Positions 1 to 8,016 of a stretch of DNA of 43,567 nucleotides are shown here, piece by piece. A program made the position numbers and the translations under genes. Within the stretch, counting starts at the first letter, position 1; every line of letters begins with the position of its first letter. The notes under the pieces are model-generated. The model did not search any database, had not been told where the DNA came from, and saw only the letters and a program-made list of their open reading frames with translations. The stretch lies in the NCBI RefSeq assembly GCF_002795305.1, contig NZ_PGGC01000072.1:1-43567 (forward strand), given 5' to 3'. The DNA comes from Aeromonas cavernicola (GTDB lineage Bacteria; Pseudomonadota; Gammaproteobacteria; Enterobacterales; Aeromonadaceae).

Positions 1-1
1 G

Positions 2-364
2 CTGGAAAAGAGCGAGTTGGGGGAGCAGGGCGGTGAGCTGATAACCCGCTACCAACGGGACGCCATGGGGCGGCTTATCCACAAGACCCTGCCCGATGGC
101 CAACAGATTGCGTATCGCTACGACGGCCACGGCCAGCTGAGCGAGGTGGACGATGGCCAGTGGCCGCTGCACTTTGAGTACGACCGCGCAGGCCAACTGA
201 TTGCTGAGCACCAAGGCTGGGCGAGCAGCTACTTTGGCTACAACGCGCTGGGCCAGTTGGCCCACTGGCAACTGCCGGACGGCAACCAGCTGGCTTACCA
301 CTACCGCCACGGGGCGTTGTTGAATAAAAGAATTTTCCACTGGCTAAAAGCGACACGAACCTAA
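2..364 (+). pseudogene. Rhs/YD-repeat protein, 3' remnant truncated by IS-like sequence
   Basis: The frame is open from the first complete codon, so the gene starts left of the window. The visible part carries typical Rhs YD-repeats: units such as YDGHGQL, YDRAGQL and YNALGQL, separated by DG-type turns (LPDGQQ, LPDGNQ). Rhs proteins form a beta-cocoon shell around a C-terminal toxin and are usually exported by type VI secretion. Here the repeats stop at about base 310 and the reading continues for about 17 unrelated residues to a TAA at 362, inside an IS-like sequence. The DPxGL-type core end and any toxin/immunity module are absent downstream. It is therefore a broken rhs remnant, although the missing 5' part cannot be judged from here. 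Confidence 0.8.
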
Positions 365-476
365 ATGTCGCACTTGGAAGCCGCACTCCTGTGTCACGGC
401 TATGGTGGTGCACAGAAAGTTCTGCTGATTTCAATGATTGAAACTGCGCAGATATGCGTTTGTTCAACAGCGCCCC
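311..476. mobile_element. 166-bp IS5/IS903-like remnant (MITE-like) with 20-bp imperfect terminal repeats
   Basis: Bases 311-330 and the reverse complement of 457-476 match at 17 of 20 positions. Both begin GGGGCG and contain TGTTGAA followed by an A-rich stretch, which resembles the ends of IS903-group IS5-family elements. The interior is only about 125 bp and encodes no transposase, so this is an internally deleted copy or a MITE. The flanking 9-mers (302-310 and 477-485) do not match and rhs sequence does not resume on the right. This suggests an element-linked deletion rather than a simple insertion. Family assignment is from memory of terminal sequences and is uncertain. Confidence 0.5.
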
Positions 477-503
477 ACATATCTGTTCGCAAGGTTTGCT
501 GGT

Positions 504-534
504 AAAAGACTGCGAGCCGGTCGGTTCCGCAGTC
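504..534 (-). terminator. Possible terminator of the DUF3334 gene
   Basis: A 7-bp stem (GACTGCG at 508-514, CGCAGTC at 528-534) is followed on the minus strand by TTTT at 507-504. It lies about 75 bases after the leftward DUF3334 stop codon. Confidence 0.45.
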
Positions 535-608
535 CGTTGTAGAGAGTCAGTAGGGGAATTTACTAGTGAATAAACCCACGGGATTCAATAGTGGTTTTAC
601 CTAGCTAG

Positions 609-1313
609 TTAAATGCCCAGTGAGTCTAATAAATCATCATGGTCATCTTTAGCCGCAGCAGCAGGTGGAGTCGTAGCGGGTTGGGCTGCGTGCTCTCTTG
701 TCTGGGCGATCAAGGCATCAGGGTCGAGTTCTTCCTGAGCAATGTCATCGTGATGAATCCGAATAAACTCGGTTTTATCCATCGCCAGCTCCAAATAGAA
801 AATATTGTTGCGGGCGGTAAAGAAGGTGACTCGCCGTGATTCAGGGTTGTCCAGATTAGTGTCGACACTCAGCATGACTTGCTTGTTGAGCACGAGCATC
901 TTGGGCTGGTTTTGGTTGATGTGAGTTTGTAGCTCTCGCCCCACGTTTACCGTAAAGCTGCCGACGATCTGATTCATTAACTCCCCCATGACGTTGCTGA
1001 CTTCGTCTGAGGTATGGGAAATGGCCAGGTCATCCTTGGTTAATCCCATGTTAAGCATGTAGTTTTCGTACAACTCCATCGCCGCCGCTGCAGAAAAATT
1101 GATCACGACGAGGCCGGAAAAGCCGCCATCAAATAACACAAAGCAACCGATATCAGGTTTAAGGCAGGTCTTGGTGATCCGCTGTACGATGCCGGAAAAA
1201 CGCACATCGCTTTGCGAGGCAGCACTCAATACGTTGGTGACCGAGTGGCACAGACTCAGTAGCACATCCTCTGTGGTGAATACGGTGTGATCATCGGATT
1301 TTGTCACTGTCAT
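609..1313 (-). CDS. DUF3334 family protein, CheX/CheC-like
   Basis: A 234-residue cytoplasmic protein with no signal peptide or membrane segment. The core (about residues 12-185) matches the DUF3334 family of Aeromonas and Vibrio relatives. Two stretches recall the CheX/CheC/FliY phosphatase fold: DEVSNVMGELMNQIVG (about 103-118), which has the spaced E and N typical of these phosphatases, and the FSGLVVINFS strand region. The tail from about 205 is Ala/Pro/Asp-rich and ends DDLLDSLGI, a short acidic-hydrophobic end that could be a docking peptide. A chemotaxis or c-di-GMP-linked role is inference from fold resemblance; no biochemical role is known to me. It follows the HIT gene by 77 bases on the same strand and may be cotranscribed. 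Confidence 0.75.
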   Translation of the reverse strand: MTVTKSDDHTVFTTEDVLLSLCHSVTNVLSAASQSDVRFSGIVQRITKTCLKPDIGCFVLFDGGFSGLVVINFSAAAAMELYENYMLNMGLTKDDLAISHTSDEVSNVMGELMNQIVGSFTVNVGRELQTHINQNQPKMLVLNKQVMLSVDTNLDNPESRRVTFFTARNNIFYLELAMDKTEFIRIHHDDIAQEELDPDALIAQTREHAAQPATTPPAAAAKDDHDDLLDSLGI

Positions 1314-1390
1314 GGGACCTTCCTAAATATCGAGTTACCGTGCATCTGGCCATTGCTCATAGTGTGAGCGGGTGGTTGATGGTGAGCGAA

Positions 1391-1843
1391 TTACTTATTG
1401 CTGAGTTTATTATTGATAGCGTGGGGTATGAAATCCGGTAGCTTACCCAAGCTGGCACACCATATATCGGCCTGTTCTTGTAAAACTTGCGGGGTATAGG
1501 GTACGCAGGGGTGGGCACCCCAGATGGGGCCTGGCCATGCGATGTCATGGCCAAAGCGTGCTACGTGGTGAATATGCAGTTGTGGCACCAGATTACCCAG
1601 CGCAGCCACATTGATTTTGTCAGGGCTAACGGCGTGTTCCATCAAGCTTGCTAGCGCACAAGACTCGTGGATGAGCTGCTGCTGTTGTGCTGGTGAAAGG
1701 TGGTGGATCTCCCGTAAATTAGCCACGCGGGGCACCAGAATAAGCCAAGGATATTGGCTGTCTTTAGACAGCAACACCCGACAAAGAGGCAGATCGCCAA
1801 GGGTTTTGGTGTCTGCCGCTAGGCGGGGGTGTAACTCAAACAT
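1391..1843 (-). CDS. HIT domain protein with Gln in place of the first motif His
   Basis: A 150-residue histidine-triad superfamily protein, predicted to be a nucleotide hydrolase or transferase acting on nucleotidyl phosphoesters. The HIT signature is near residue 95 as QLHIHHVAR, where the canonical pattern has His-x-His-x-His; the first His is Gln, a variant I recall from a bacterial HIT subgroup that also carries the downstream WPGPIWG stretch, as here. Two in-frame starts exist. I chose the ATG giving MFELHPRL because GAGG lies a good distance upstream; the ATG six codons earlier would overlap that site. It sits between the DUF2057 and DUF3334 genes on the same strand. The substrate is unknown. 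Confidence 0.8.
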   Translation of the reverse strand: MFELHPRLAADTKTLGDLPLCRVLLSKDSQYPWLILVPRVANLREIHHLSPAQQQQLIHESCALASLMEHAVSPDKINVAALGNLVPQLHIHHVARFGHDIAWPGPIWGAHPCVPYTPQVLQEQADIWCASLGKLPDFIPHAINNKLSNK

Positions 1844-1912
1844 GAAGACCTCGTTGGGCAAGAGACGTGATAACTGAAACGAGTGGTCACGTTACTGCAA
1901 CGAGCAAAAAAC

Positions 1913-2530
1913 TTAAAGTTGAGGCACCGCCCAGCTGACGAAACGCTTACGAAGCGCAGGGTCAGCCTGCAAAAAAAGCTGTTGTAGTTGAGCTTCAAGC
2001 GGGCTATTTGACGCTATCGGTGCCGCCGTGACGGTGGTCGGTTGTATTTGGGTTGCAAGTGAAGCTTTACCTCCATCACGATTGTATTCATCAAGTTTTG
2101 CCTGCCAATCGATACCTAGCTGTAACCCATTCACTCGCAGCACATCTTGAGTCACTGGTAATGGGTTTGGTCCGTTTTGCAGTCGGAGGGTGGGAGAACG
2201 AGCGTACTGAGTCATGCCGCGTTCATCTGCGGGCACATCGGCTACCAAGGTCAAGGTTTGCCCTTGGGCTTGATAGCGCAGCACTTGAGGTTCGGAGTTG
2301 ATTTGCCTGTCGTTTTCACTGCTGCTACGACTGGGGATGGTGCCGACAAAACGCACTAATAGTTGCTGTTCTCCATCCGCCATCATGGCCCGCTGTTCAC
2401 TCAGTCGCGTCCCCTTGCTAACCGCGAGAATGTGGAACTGGGCGGGGACCTCAATGGTGACCTCGGCCTGTGCGGCTCCGCCGAAAAGAACAGTACATAG
2501 CAGTGTCAGTGCACCCCTAATCGGTTTCAT
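1913..2530 (-). CDS. DUF2057/YccT family periplasmic protein
   Basis: A 205-residue exported protein with a clean Sec signal peptide (MKPIRGALTLLCTVLFGG, cleavage after AQA at about residue 22). The mature part begins with the VTIEVPAQFHILAVSKG strand typical of the DUF2057 (YccT) family. Enterobacterial YccT has been reported to inhibit curli assembly (CsgI). No curli genes lie in this window, so that role cannot be transferred safely. The start chosen is the ATG preceded by AGGAG; an upstream in-frame ATG six codons earlier lies before that ribosome site. First gene of a leftward row with the HIT and DUF3334 genes. Confidence 0.78.
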   Translation of the reverse strand: MKPIRGALTLLCTVLFGGAAQAEVTIEVPAQFHILAVSKGTRLSEQRAMMADGEQQLLVRFVGTIPSRSSSENDRQINSEPQVLRYQAQGQTLTLVADVPADERGMTQYARSPTLRLQNGPNPLPVTQDVLRVNGLQLGIDWQAKLDEYNRDGGKASLATQIQPTTVTAAPIASNSPLEAQLQQLFLQADPALRKRFVSWAVPQL

Positions 2531-2615
2531 TTTTATCTCCTCAAGCATCTTGGTAGTGAGGGCATAGTAGCAGACGTTGATTACAGAAAATAACCGTCAT
2601 CTCCCTCTCATCGAC

Positions 2616-2786
2616 TCACAGTAAAAAGTGAGGATGTTCATTAAACCATTGAGCAAGCACTTGTTTAAACACTCGAATTTTACGTGGCACCCGCCGCTGC
2701 TGGGCGTGCAATATATGAAAAACATGCAGGCCAGTACGCCAGTCGTCCAACACGGTGACCAGCTCGCCACGGTTGATTAACGCGTT
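2616..2786 (-). pseudogene. LysR-type regulator, C-terminal remnant (about 55 codons)
   Basis: Read leftward from about 2786, the frame encodes INRGELVTVLDDW, then FHILHAQQRRVPRKIRVFK, and ends WFNEHPHFLL before TGA at 2616-2618. This is the characteristic C-terminus of the LysR effector-binding domain (GEL-V-VL-DW, then a YP/HxLH-QRR-P-K-R-F module). The helix-turn-helix and most of the effector domain are missing. At its upstream edge the sequence passes directly into a short-chain dehydrogenase on the opposite strand. The gene was probably the divergent regulator of that dehydrogenase and both were broken by one deletion. Confidence 0.75.
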
Positions 2787-3339
2787 GGCAGTTAGCGAGC
2801 TGCTCGCACAAGATCATGATGTTATTCGCGTCGGCCACACCCAGGGTGATGCTACCGTGGATATTCACGACAAGGCCTCTATTGAGGTGCTTTTTGCCAA
2901 GATTGATGCGTTGGTGGTCGCGACAGGCAACGTCGCATTTAACAGCGTGACGCAGATGAGTGATGAGGGGTGGCAAGTTGGCCTTAATAGTAAGTTGATG
3001 GGCCAAATCAATCTGACTCGTGCCGCCATTCCCTATCTGAATGAAAAGGGATCGATAACCCTGACCAGCGGTATCTTGAGTGATGAATCGATCAACTGGG
3101 GAACCAGTGCCAGCACCATCAATGGTGCGGTCGAGCACTTTGTCAAAGCCGCCGCTTGCGAATTGCCAAAGGGTCTGCGGATCAACGTCGTGAGCCCAAC
3201 CTTGCTGGAAGAGTCCGTACCCAAATATGGTGTGTTCTTCCCCGGTTTCGTCCCTGTGCCCGGTGCTACAGTGGCGCAAGCCTATAAGAAATCGGTGCAA
3301 GGGGTACAAACAGGGCAGATTTTCAAGGTCTTCGGTTAA
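2755..3339 (+). pseudogene. Short-chain dehydrogenase, 5'-truncated
   Basis: From about 2788 the frame encodes AVSELLAQDHDVIRVG, VDIHDKASIEVLF, ALVVATGNVAFN and then a full C-terminus with INVVSPTLLEESVPKYG and GQIFKVFG. This is the small (about 200-residue) SDR group of the type often paired with LysR regulators. The Rossmann GxxGxxG segment and the native start codon are gone. An open frame could start at GTG 2755, but its first 11 codons are LysR antisense. The family's usual SGILSDESINWGTSASTING region is intact and lacks the classical Tyr, which I believe is normal for this group. A few residues also seem missing before ALVVATG. It probably encodes no working enzyme because the cofactor-binding glycines are absent. 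Confidence 0.72.
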
Positions 3340-3356
3340 CTCAGAAATAGCTGGCA

Positions 3357-3387
3357 AGCCACGGGCCCGATAACTGGGCCCGTGGCT
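3357..3387. terminator. Terminator-like hairpin between SDR remnant and purC
   Basis: A perfect 12-bp stem (AGCCACGGGCCC at 3357-3368, GGGCCCGTGGCT at 3376-3387) with a 7-base loop lies between converging genes. There is no strong T-run on either side, so efficiency is uncertain. Confidence 0.5.
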
Positions 3388-3461
3388 GGTTGCTGATCTG
3401 AGCAAGCATCGCTATTTAAGGTTGGCAAACGTTTGTTTGTGGTAGCCAACAAAGCGTGCGT

Positions 3462-4565
3462 TTAGTCGATCAGATCATATTGCTCACGCAAGATGGTGAT
3501 GATCTCTTGCTTCGGGTTGGCAGAGCGGACCAATGGATGGCCAATGATTTTTTCGGCGATCCCGACGTAGGTGTTGGAGATATCCATCATCACTGCGGTC
3601 GGCAGCTTGTTGTCCCGCGCTAAGGCAAAACGCTCCGGCATCCGGTTCTTGTTGAGCAGGATGTCTGGATCTGGGAAGTGGTTGAGTAGCCACTGACGAA
3701 ACCCCTCTTTGGACTTCTCGATAATCTGGCCATCGCGCAGGGCTGCGCCGTCCCAGATGCGGGAGCTGTCGGGAGTACCCACTTCGTCCATGTAGATCAG
3801 CTTCTCGTTGCCAGCGGCGTCATTGACGTAACCAAACTCGAACTTGGTATCGACGAAGATCTGATCCAGCCCGGCTAGCGCGTCGCTGATGACGTTGAAG
3901 CCCTCTTTGAGCAGCACTTCGTAGCGGTCGATATCGGCCAGTTTGCTGAAGTTAAAGCCTTGGTAGTGGCGCTCGATATCGGCACGGGAGACGTTGACGT
4001 CATCGGCTTCCGGTACGCCATCTAGCCCTGTCAGCACCCCCTTGGTGGACGGGGTGATGAGGATTTCCGGCAGTTTTTGATCCTTTTTAAGCCCTTCTGG
4101 CAGGGTGATACCACAGAATGCCCGCTCGCCATCTTTATAGGCACGCCACATGGAGCCGGTGATGTACTGGCGGGCAATGGCCTCGATCATCACTGGGCGG
4201 GCTTTTTGCACGATCCAGACGAAGGGGTGTGGAATATCCAGAATGTGGCTGTCGGCCAGTCCCTTCTCCTTGAACAGCTTGAACCAGTGGCTGGAGATGG
4301 CGTTGAGTGCAGCTCCTTTGCCTGGTACGCCGTTCAGGCCATCCACACCTTGCCAGATGCAGTCGAAGGCTGAGATGCGATCACTGATCACCATGATGGC
4401 GAGCGGTGCATCGGCTGGCACATCGTAGCCCTTCTCTTGGATCAGGCGGGCACTGTCTGCGGCGGTCAGCCAGTAGACGCTGCGCACTTTGCCGGAGTGG
4501 ACGGGTTTATCGGTACGGATCGGTAAATCGTCATTCACCGCCAATACTTGATCTGCAAGACTCAT
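3462..4565 (-). CDS. purC: Phosphoribosylaminoimidazole-succinocarboxamide synthase
   Basis: A 367-residue SAICAR synthase: it joins CAIR and aspartate with ATP in purine synthesis. It is the long form seen in Vibrio and Aeromonas, not the roughly 237-residue E. coli form. Family segments include [11 protein letters not shown] near the start, [27 protein letters not shown], and DTKFEFGYV with [15 protein letters not shown] near the middle. The start used is the ATG of [13 protein letters not shown], with AGGAAG about 11 bases upstream; a GTG four codons earlier would sit on that site. It lies after dapA and bamC on the same strand, the same order as in E. coli, but a strong hairpin separates it from bamC. 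Confidence 0.95.
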   Translation of the reverse strand: MSLADQVLAVNDDLPIRTDKPVHSGKVRSVYWLTAADSARLIQEKGYDVPADAPLAIMVISDRISAFDCIWQGVDGLNGVPGKGAALNAISSHWFKLFKEKGLADSHILDIPHPFVWIVQKARPVMIEAIARQYITGSMWRAYKDGERAFCGITLPEGLKKDQKLPEILITPSTKGVLTGLDGVPEADDVNVSRADIERHYQGFNFSKLADIDRYEVLLKEGFNVISDALAGLDQIFVDTKFEFGYVNDAAGNEKLIYMDEVGTPDSSRIWDGAALRDGQIIEKSKEGFRQWLLNHFPDPDILLNKNRMPERFALARDNKLPTAVMMDISNTYVGIAEKIIGHPLVRSANPKQEIITILREQYDLID

Positions 4566-4602
4566 GGCTAATAACACTTCCTATTTGTGGGGTTGTATGT
4601 AC

Positions 4603-4639
4603 ATAACAAAACAGGGGCACACGGCCCCTGTTTTGTTAT
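4603..4639 (-). terminator. Strong hairpin between bamC and purC, overlapping the bamC stop
   Basis: A 16-bp perfect stem (4603-4618 with 4624-4639, loop ACACG) with a T-rich 3' arm on the minus strand. The bamC TAA (4636-4638) lies inside the hairpin. It should end or attenuate dapA-bamC transcripts before purC. Confidence 0.75.
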
Positions 4640-5748
4640 TCTGTTGGCTCTGCTCGCGCGGCCTGCTCTTTGGCAAACGCCTCGGATAGACTGATGTACA
4701 TCTGCGAGATCACCGCAGACGACATCGGTTTTTTATCCTTGTCGAACAGCGTGATAGAGGTTCTTCCTCCGGCCATTTCACCAAGTTGGAAGCGATATTT
4801 TTCCTCCTCCAGTTTGAATGGCTCACTGCCTTTGACCTGAGCGGGCGCTTCGTACTCGGCATCGATCCAGCCTAAGGACTGCTGGGTATCTTTGATCGTA
4901 AAACCATATGCTGGTAACACGTTATTGAGGCGACGCCATACTTGATCAAAAGAGCCTTCTGCTATCCAAGCGCTCAGCTCATTGTTATCTAGCCCCAGCT
5001 CTAAGCCCATCGCGTTGTTCGCTATTTTCAGCTCTCGGGCTTGTACCTGCTGGTCATAGTAGAGAGAGAATTGATTGAGTACGCGGATGGCGTAACGCTG
5101 CGCATCGGATGGGGTTAATTCCTTACTGGTTTCATCATCCAGCGTCTCTTCATGATCTAACACGCGGACGGAAAATTGCGTCGCGTGGCGTTGTTCATCA
5201 TGGCGCACGGTAAACTGATAGCGCTGACGAATCTGGTATTCGTCATGGTCTTCCCCCCAGCCATCAAGTGCTCTGGTGTTATCAAACCAGCCAGTTTGTA
5301 GCACGCCAGCCTGCCGATCCAGCTTATCGGTGGTGACCTTGTACTTGGCGAGGAAGTTCATCAAGAAATCCCAGGTATCCCGCTCTACGCTCTGCTGTGT
5401 GGTCAGGGAATAGAAGGTGATGGTGGGTTCACTGGCATCAGCAACAATTTTGCTTCCTGGCACGATGGTCAGCAGCTGGGCCGGCGGACGCACATCAACC
5501 TTGGCACCGACTGGCCCCTCACGGCTACTGTCTGGCAGAGCGGGAATATCGAAATCACTGTTAAAAGTGGGGGGGGTTAACCCCGCAGGGATCAAGAATG
5601 CTTTGCCCTCTAATTTGGCATCTTCATAGTTGAAGTCACGATTGGCGATTTTGCGATCTTGCGGTGAACTACACGCTGCTAATACGGCAACGGTTGCGAT
5701 ACTTAGCACCAGACGGGCGCTATTTCCCTTTCCATTTGATTTACACAC
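4636..5748 (-). CDS. bamC: Outer membrane assembly lipoprotein BamC
   Basis: A 370-residue lipoprotein subunit of the Bam complex that folds beta-barrel proteins into the outer membrane. The N-terminus has a basic start, a hydrophobic stretch and a lipobox ending LAAC (Cys at about 26). A long unstructured stretch follows (LEGKAFLIPAGLTPP), the part that in E. coli BamC contacts BamD. Two helix-grip domains come next: about 100-215 with FLMNFLAKY and about 240-345 with VWRRLNNVLPAYGF. The start is GTG, 8 bases inside the end of dapA, so translation is probably coupled. The order dapA-bamC-purC matches E. coli. The stop codon lies inside the downstream hairpin. Confidence 0.93.
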   Translation of the reverse strand: MCKSNGKGNSARLVLSIATVAVLAACSSPQDRKIANRDFNYEDAKLEGKAFLIPAGLTPPTFNSDFDIPALPDSSREGPVGAKVDVRPPAQLLTIVPGSKIVADASEPTITFYSLTTQQSVERDTWDFLMNFLAKYKVTTDKLDRQAGVLQTGWFDNTRALDGWGEDHDEYQIRQRYQFTVRHDEQRHATQFSVRVLDHEETLDDETSKELTPSDAQRYAIRVLNQFSLYYDQQVQARELKIANNAMGLELGLDNNELSAWIAEGSFDQVWRRLNNVLPAYGFTIKDTQQSLGWIDAEYEAPAQVKGSEPFKLEEEKYRFQLGEMAGGRTSITLFDKDKKPMSSAVISQMYISLSEAFAKEQAARAEPTE

Positions 5749-6628
5749 TCGCCATCAACTCCGCAGTGGTCAGTGCTTGCATCATGGTCTGCTTGCCCTC
5801 TGCAGTGAGGTCAACCAGCGGCAAGCGCAAGGTTGTCGTTGCAATCAACCCCAGTGTGGCACAGGCCCACTTCACTGGGGTCGGGCTAGGTTCGCAGAAC
5901 AGAGCGTGATGCAACGGCATCAATCGATTGTTGAGGTCATGTGCCTGCTCGGCAGCACCGGTCAGAGCAGCACGACACATGTCGGCCATTTGGGCCGCTG
6001 CAATATTAGTGGTGACCGAAATAACGCCATCACCGCCTTGCAGCATGAAATCACAGCCAGTGGCATCGTCCCCACTATAAAGGGCAAACTCGGGACCGCA
6101 CAGCTGGCGCAGCAGTGAGACACGGCTAATATCTCCCGTTGCCTCTTTCAGGCCAATAATACCTGCTACGTTGGCCAAGCGAACCACGGTCTCAGGTTTG
6201 AGGTCGCAGCAGGTTCGGCCTGGCACATTATAAAGAATTTGGGGCAGACCACTAGCCTCGGCGATCGCACAATAGTGACGATAGAGGCCTTCTTGGGTGG
6301 GTTTGTTGTAATAGGGGGTCACTGAGAGACCTGCCACTACCCCTGTTTTGGCTAAACGACGCGTCAGGGCAATGGCGTGGGCCGTGTTATTGGACCCACA
6401 TCCGGCGATGACGGGAATACGTCCCGCTGCATAGGCGACCGCTTGCTCAACGACAGCAATATGTTCCTCTTCATTAAGAGTGACTGATTCCCCCGAGGTG
6501 CCGACCGCGACGATCGCGGTCGTACCCGCGTTAACATGGTAATTAACCAAGTTTGCCAGACTGGTCCAATCTACCTCGCCTGAGGCCAACATCGGGGTAA
6601 CAAGTGCAACAATACTACCGCGTAACAT
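5741..6628 (-). CDS. dapA: 4-hydroxy-tetrahydrodipicolinate synthase
   Basis: A 295-residue TIM-barrel lyase that condenses pyruvate with aspartate semialdehyde, the first committed step to diaminopimelate and lysine. All active-site residues are visible: Thr44 and Thr45-equivalent in VGTSGES, Tyr133 and Arg138 in YNVPGR, and the Schiff-base Lys161 in GLKEATGD. The start chosen is MLRGSIVALVTPM because GGGAGA lies upstream of it; an ATG five codons earlier overlaps that site. Divergent from gcvR across about 210 bases and overlapping bamC at its 3' end. Confidence 0.96.
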   Translation of the reverse strand: MLRGSIVALVTPMLASGEVDWTSLANLVNYHVNAGTTAIVAVGTSGESVTLNEEEHIAVVEQAVAYAAGRIPVIAGCGSNNTAHAIALTRRLAKTGVVAGLSVTPYYNKPTQEGLYRHYCAIAEASGLPQILYNVPGRTCCDLKPETVVRLANVAGIIGLKEATGDISRVSLLRQLCGPEFALYSGDDATGCDFMLQGGDGVISVTTNIAAAQMADMCRAALTGAAEQAHDLNNRLMPLHHALFCEPSPTPVKWACATLGLIATTTLRLPLVDLTAEGKQTMMQALTTAELMASV

Positions 6629-6838
6629 GGCTGTTTCTCCCAATTTTTAGGGCCGCCATGGTAAAGCTGACCCCTTGGAAAAACAAGGGAGGCAGGGCAC
6701 AAGCCGTGCTACCATCCGTTACCAAAAAGCGTGCGCAAAGCTAGGTCGGATGCCGCTATGGGTGGGCAGCCTTGCTAAGTTAACCGCCTTGTTTCATTGC
6801 TGATTTGCGCGACATGACAACGGAAATAGAGAAGATTT

Positions 6839-7372
6839 ATGACTCACTATCTGGTCGTCACGGCCATCGGTACCGATAGGCCCGGCATCGTCAATGAGGT
6901 GACTCGGCATGTCAGTGCTTGTGGTTGCAATATTGTCGATAGCCGACTTGGGATTTTTGGTAATGAATTTACCTTTATTATGCTGCTCTCTGGCGATTGG
7001 AATAGCTTGATGCAGCTTGAGATCAGTTTGCCCCTGCGCAGCCAGGAGTGGGATCTCATTACCATGATGAAGCGCACCGAACGCCACCAATCCCTGCACT
7101 ATGACATCAGCGCGAGCGCTGAAATCCTGATCCGTGATGAGCCTGGCATTGTCAGCCAATGCACGCAGTTTTTTAGCGCTAATGGTTGGAATATCCAAGC
7201 GATGCAATCCATGACGCTAGAGAAGCAGCCATTCAACCTACTTAAAATGAGTTTCCAGCTCAATTTGGCGCAAGACGGTGCGATCGAGCGGTCACAAATG
7301 GCCTTTACGACCTTTTGCCAAGGGCTGGGTGCTACCTCATTTGAGTTTATTGTTAATCGCAAACCTACCTAA
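6839..7372 (+). CDS. gcvR: Glycine cleavage system transcriptional repressor
   Basis: A 177-residue protein with two ACT domains and no DNA-binding domain. The first (about 3-75) starts HYLVVTAIGTDRPGIVNEV, and the second (about 90-170) contains IRDEPGIVSQCTQFF. In E. coli GcvR binds GcvA when glycine is low and keeps the gcv operon off; that is family knowledge, since gcv genes are not in this window. It lies opposite dapA and 21 bases upstream of bcp, the same layout as E. coli. Its ribosome site is weak (AGAAGA). Confidence 0.88.
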   Translation: MTHYLVVTAIGTDRPGIVNEVTRHVSACGCNIVDSRLGIFGNEFTFIMLLSGDWNSLMQLEISLPLRSQEWDLITMMKRTERHQSLHYDISASAEILIRDEPGIVSQCTQFFSANGWNIQAMQSMTLEKQPFNLLKMSFQLNLAQDGAIERSQMAFTTFCQGLGATSFEFIVNRKPT

Positions 7373-7393
7373 CACGCACCTCAAGGAGAGCCC

Positions 7394-7858
7394 ATGTCAC
7401 CACTGCAAGCCGGCAGTCAAGCCCCAGATTTTACCCTGCCAGACCAACATGGTCATCCGTTGCAACTTGCCTCGTTGCGCGGCAAAAAAGTGCTGGTCTA
7501 TTTTTACCCCAAAGCGATGACGCCAGGGTGTACGACTCAGGCTTGTAGCCTGCGTGATGTCAATGCCGAGTTGGCCGCGTTGAATGTGGTCGTGCTGGGG
7601 ATCAGCCCAGATGCCAGTAAGCGACTGAAGAAATTCGAGGAGCGTGATCAACTCAACTTCACCCTGTTGGCCGATGAGGATCACGCGGTGGCCGATGCTT
7701 TTGGCGTGTGGGGGCCAAAGAAATTTATGGGTAAGGAGTATGACGGCATCCATCGGGTGAGCTTTCTGATTGACGAAGAGGGCCGCATCGTTCACTGCTT
7801 CGACACCTTCAAGACCAGCGATCATCATCAGGTGGTGTTGCGTTACCTGCAGGGGTAA
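7394..7858 (+). CDS. bcp: Thioredoxin-dependent thiol peroxidase
   Basis: A 154-residue atypical 2-Cys peroxiredoxin of the Bcp/PrxQ group that reduces hydrogen peroxide and organic peroxides using thioredoxin. The peroxidatic Cys46 is in TPGCTTQAC and the resolving Cys51 is five residues on, the standard arrangement. Other family stretches are PDFTLPDQHG, VLVYFYPKAMTPGC and VWGPKKFMGKEYDGIHR. AAGGAG lies just upstream of the ATG. It follows gcvR by 21 bases and is probably its operon partner. A hairpin after the stop codon may end the transcript. Confidence 0.95.
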   Translation: MSPLQAGSQAPDFTLPDQHGHPLQLASLRGKKVLVYFYPKAMTPGCTTQACSLRDVNAELAALNVVVLGISPDASKRLKKFEERDQLNFTLLADEDHAVADAFGVWGPKKFMGKEYDGIHRVSFLIDEEGRIVHCFDTFKTSDHHQVVLRYLQG

Positions 7859-7869
7859 TGATCGCTCCT

Positions 7870-7898
7870 CCCCCAGCGTTGTCATACCGCGCTGGGGG
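7870..7898 (+). terminator. Possible gcvR-bcp terminator
   Basis: A 9-bp stem (CCCCCAGCG at 7870-7878, CGCTGGGGG at 7890-7898) with an 11-base loop sits 11 bases after the bcp stop. The following sequence is only mildly T-rich. Confidence 0.5.
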
Positions 7899-8016
7899 AT
7901 TGCTGTTCCCCGCTGTTGTCACCGATTTTTCTTGCCCTCCCCCCCGCTTAGATCAAAAAAGTCATCGCTCATATCAGATAACGTGGCTGTAGTTTTCTTT
8001 TGCTGTGAGACAGCCT

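Noticed and set aside
2680-3405. 241-codon leftward frame over the SDR remnant
   Set aside because: It is antisense to recognisable SDR sequence; the real leftward coding remnant is the LysR tail in another frame.
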